Of a DNA stretch of 6,365 nt, positions 5,311-6,365 are shown one piece after another. Source of the DNA: T1Sed10-7 sp046483565 (GTDB taxonomy: Bacteria; Actinomycetota; Nitriliruptoria; Nitriliruptorales; Nitriliruptoraceae); contig JAWOCZ010000287.1 in assembly GCA_046483565.1 (NCBI GenBank), positions 1-6,365 of the forward strand. Direction: 5' to 3'. A program made the translations under genes and the position numbers. Numbering within the stretch: the stretch's first letter is position 1; each line of letters starts with the position of its first letter. The notes under the pieces were generated by a model. It did no database searches, had not been told where the DNA came from, and saw only the letters and a program-made list of their open reading frames with translations.

Positions 5311-6222
5311 ATGGTCGAGGCGTCCGTGGGAGCGCAGACCTCCCAGTCATCCCCGGCATCCGACGTAGCGGAGGAGCCCACTGTGTCCGACGTACCGGAG
5401 GTGCCCGAGGAGACCGTGTTCACGGTCGATGAGCTCGCCGCCGCGGCGGGGCTCCCGGTCCGGACCGTCCGGCATTACCAGTCCGAGAAGCTGCTGCCCG
5501 CACCGTCACGTCAGGGCCGCATCGCGCTGTACCGGACCGACCACCTCGAGCGTCTCCAGCTGATCGCCCGGTTGCAGGACCGCGGGCTCAAGCTGTCCGC
5601 CATCCGCGACGCCTTCCGCCGCGTCGAGAAGGGCGAGCTGTGGTTGGACGACTGGCTGGGCGTCGGTGACGAGCTACGTGCGCCCTGGTCCGAGGAACGA
5701 CCGATCGTGTTGTCCGAGATGGAGCTCGCCGACCGGGTGGAACACCAGCCGGGCACCGTCGCCGCCCTGGTCCGAGCCGGTGTGATCCGGCGCCAGCAGG
5801 GGTTGTCCGACACCTACCTGGTCCCGTCACCGGCGGCGCTGGACATCACCCTCGAACTCGACCGCGCCGGCGTGGACATCGACACCGCGACCGAGGCCGC
5901 CGAGATCATGCGCAAGCACCTCAGGCGGACCAGCGGGGAGCTCGTCGAGCACTTCCGCGCGCGGGCCGGCGCCGGCTTCGCCCGGCGTGGCTCGGCCGGG
6001 GACATCGCCGAGGCACTCAAAGCACTCCGACCGGTTGGCGCCCGTGCCATCCAACTGGTGTTCACCCAGGAGATCGAGCGCTCCCTCCGGGAGGCCGCCG
6101 AGCAGGGGCGCATCACCCCGTCTCCATCGCCAGCACCAGACGTCGACGGTCAGGCCCGCGCGACCGGCGACAGCGACGCTCACGCATCGACAGCACAGGA
6201 CGGATCCTCCGGGACCCGCTGA
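5311..6222 (+). CDS. MerR-family transcriptional regulator with doubled MerR-like region
   Basis: A 303-residue DNA-binding regulator. After an acidic, Ser/Pro-rich leader (1-35) comes a clear MerR winged helix at about 36-107: FTVDELAAAAGLPVRTVRHY (helix-turn-helix), then IALYRTDHLERLQLIARLQD (wing and helix) and RGLKLSAIRDAF. Instead of the usual coiled coil and small effector domain, residues 132-204 appear to repeat the same layout in weaker form: LSEMELADRVEHQPGTVAAL, VRAGVIRRQQG, Y169, ALDITLELDRAGVDIDTATE. The segment 205-268 is predicted helical, and the tail (269-303) is disordered Ser/Pro/Asp-rich. No Cys-based metal site, B12 domain or GyrI-like domain is visible; the protein has no cysteine. 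It probably controls its own promoter and the next gene, which starts 12 bases after its stop. The inducer is unknown. Confidence 0.9.
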   Translation: MVEASVGAQTSQSSPASDVAEEPTVSDVPEVPEETVFTVDELAAAAGLPVRTVRHYQSEKLLPAPSRQGRIALYRTDHLERLQLIARLQDRGLKLSAIRDAFRRVEKGELWLDDWLGVGDELRAPWSEERPIVLSEMELADRVEHQPGTVAALVRAGVIRRQQGLSDTYLVPSPAALDITLELDRAGVDIDTATEAAEIMRKHLRRTSGELVEHFRARAGAGFARRGSAGDIAEALKALRPVGARAIQLVFTQEIERSLREAAEQGRITPSPSPAPDVDGQARATGDSDAHASTAQDGSSGTR

Positions 6223-6234
6223 TCGGAAACCACC

Positions 6235-6365
6235 ATGGGGCAGACGACGCCCACAGCTCGCCCGCAGACCACCGGCGGTGCCACCTCGCCTCCGCTCCCC
6301 GCGATCATCCAGGGTGGCATGGGGGTGGCGGTGTCGGACTGGCGGCTCGCCAACGCCGTCGCGCG
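6235..6365 (+). CDS. nitronate monooxygenase-like flavoprotein, N-terminal fragment
   Basis: Only the first 43 codons are in the window; the gene continues past the right edge. After a Thr/Pro-rich leader of about 20 residues the sequence reads PLPAIIQGGMGVAVSDWRLA (20-39). This is the conserved N-terminal signature of nitronate monooxygenase / 2-nitropropane dioxygenase-type FMN proteins (P-IIQGGMG--vS-w-LA--VA), also found in related FMN enoyl-reductase-like enzymes. Such enzymes are cytoplasmic TIM barrels that oxidise nitronates or related substrates. The start at ATG 6235 is preceded by GGAAA (6225-6229), a modest Shine-Dalgarno five bases away. The 12-base gap from the MerR stop suggests one transcript. 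The exact enzyme class cannot be decided from this fragment. Confidence 0.75.
   Translation, partial: MGQTTPTARPQTTGGATSPPLPAIIQGGMGVAVSDWRLANAVA

Noticed and set aside
5232..5432. 66-codon plus-strand frame starting in the MerR control region
   Set aside because: It begins on the operator, overlaps the MerR gene in another frame and is Arg/Gly-rich without family features.

Overview
The window is about 70% GC, with G or C in nearly every third codon position. It carries a mycothiol-type enzyme, a ThrE-family exporter and actinobacterial-style TetR and MerR regulators. This points to a chromosomal segment of a high-GC actinomycete (Actinomycetota). A deep-branching lineage such as Nitriliruptoria/Euzebya is possible but cannot be decided from this sequence. 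I see no rRNA, tRNA, insertion sequence, phage gene or CRISPR array.

Layout from left to right. (1) Positions 2-1642 (+) encode a ThrE-type threonine/serine exporter whose reading frame runs off the left edge; it has an extra membrane segment in front of the usual cytoplasmic domain. (2) Positions 1662-1934 (-) encode a 90-residue, two-helix membrane protein resembling DUF4190. (3) A divergent control region (about 1935-2111) carries nested inverted repeats. It leads into a two-gene unit: a TetR regulator (2112-2702) and a mycothiol-dependent maleylpyruvate isomerase family protein (2705-3520), two bases apart. (4) Facing it is a monofunctional proline dehydrogenase (3572-4495, -). This gene is head to head with a DoxX-like/COG4270 membrane protein (4623-5045, +). 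(5) A non-coding stretch of about 265 bp (5046-5310) holds four imperfect 16-17 bp tandem repeats, a long nested dyad and a perfect 7-3-7 bp operator-like palindrome on a probable -35 box. (6) A MerR-family regulator (5311-6222), apparently with a second degenerate MerR-like half, is followed 12 bases later by the start of a nitronate monooxygenase-like flavoprotein gene that leaves the right edge.

The genes fall into small independent units rather than one pathway. Two of them follow a regulator-plus-oxidoreductase/detoxification-enzyme pattern: TetR with the mycothiol enzyme, and MerR with the nitronate monooxygenase. The exporter and the proline dehydrogenase are amino-acid housekeeping or catabolic functions. 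No clear new multi-gene system is visible. The most interesting parts are the regulatory DNA at 2043-2109 and 5031-5248, the doubled MerR architecture and the unusual N-terminus of the exporter.
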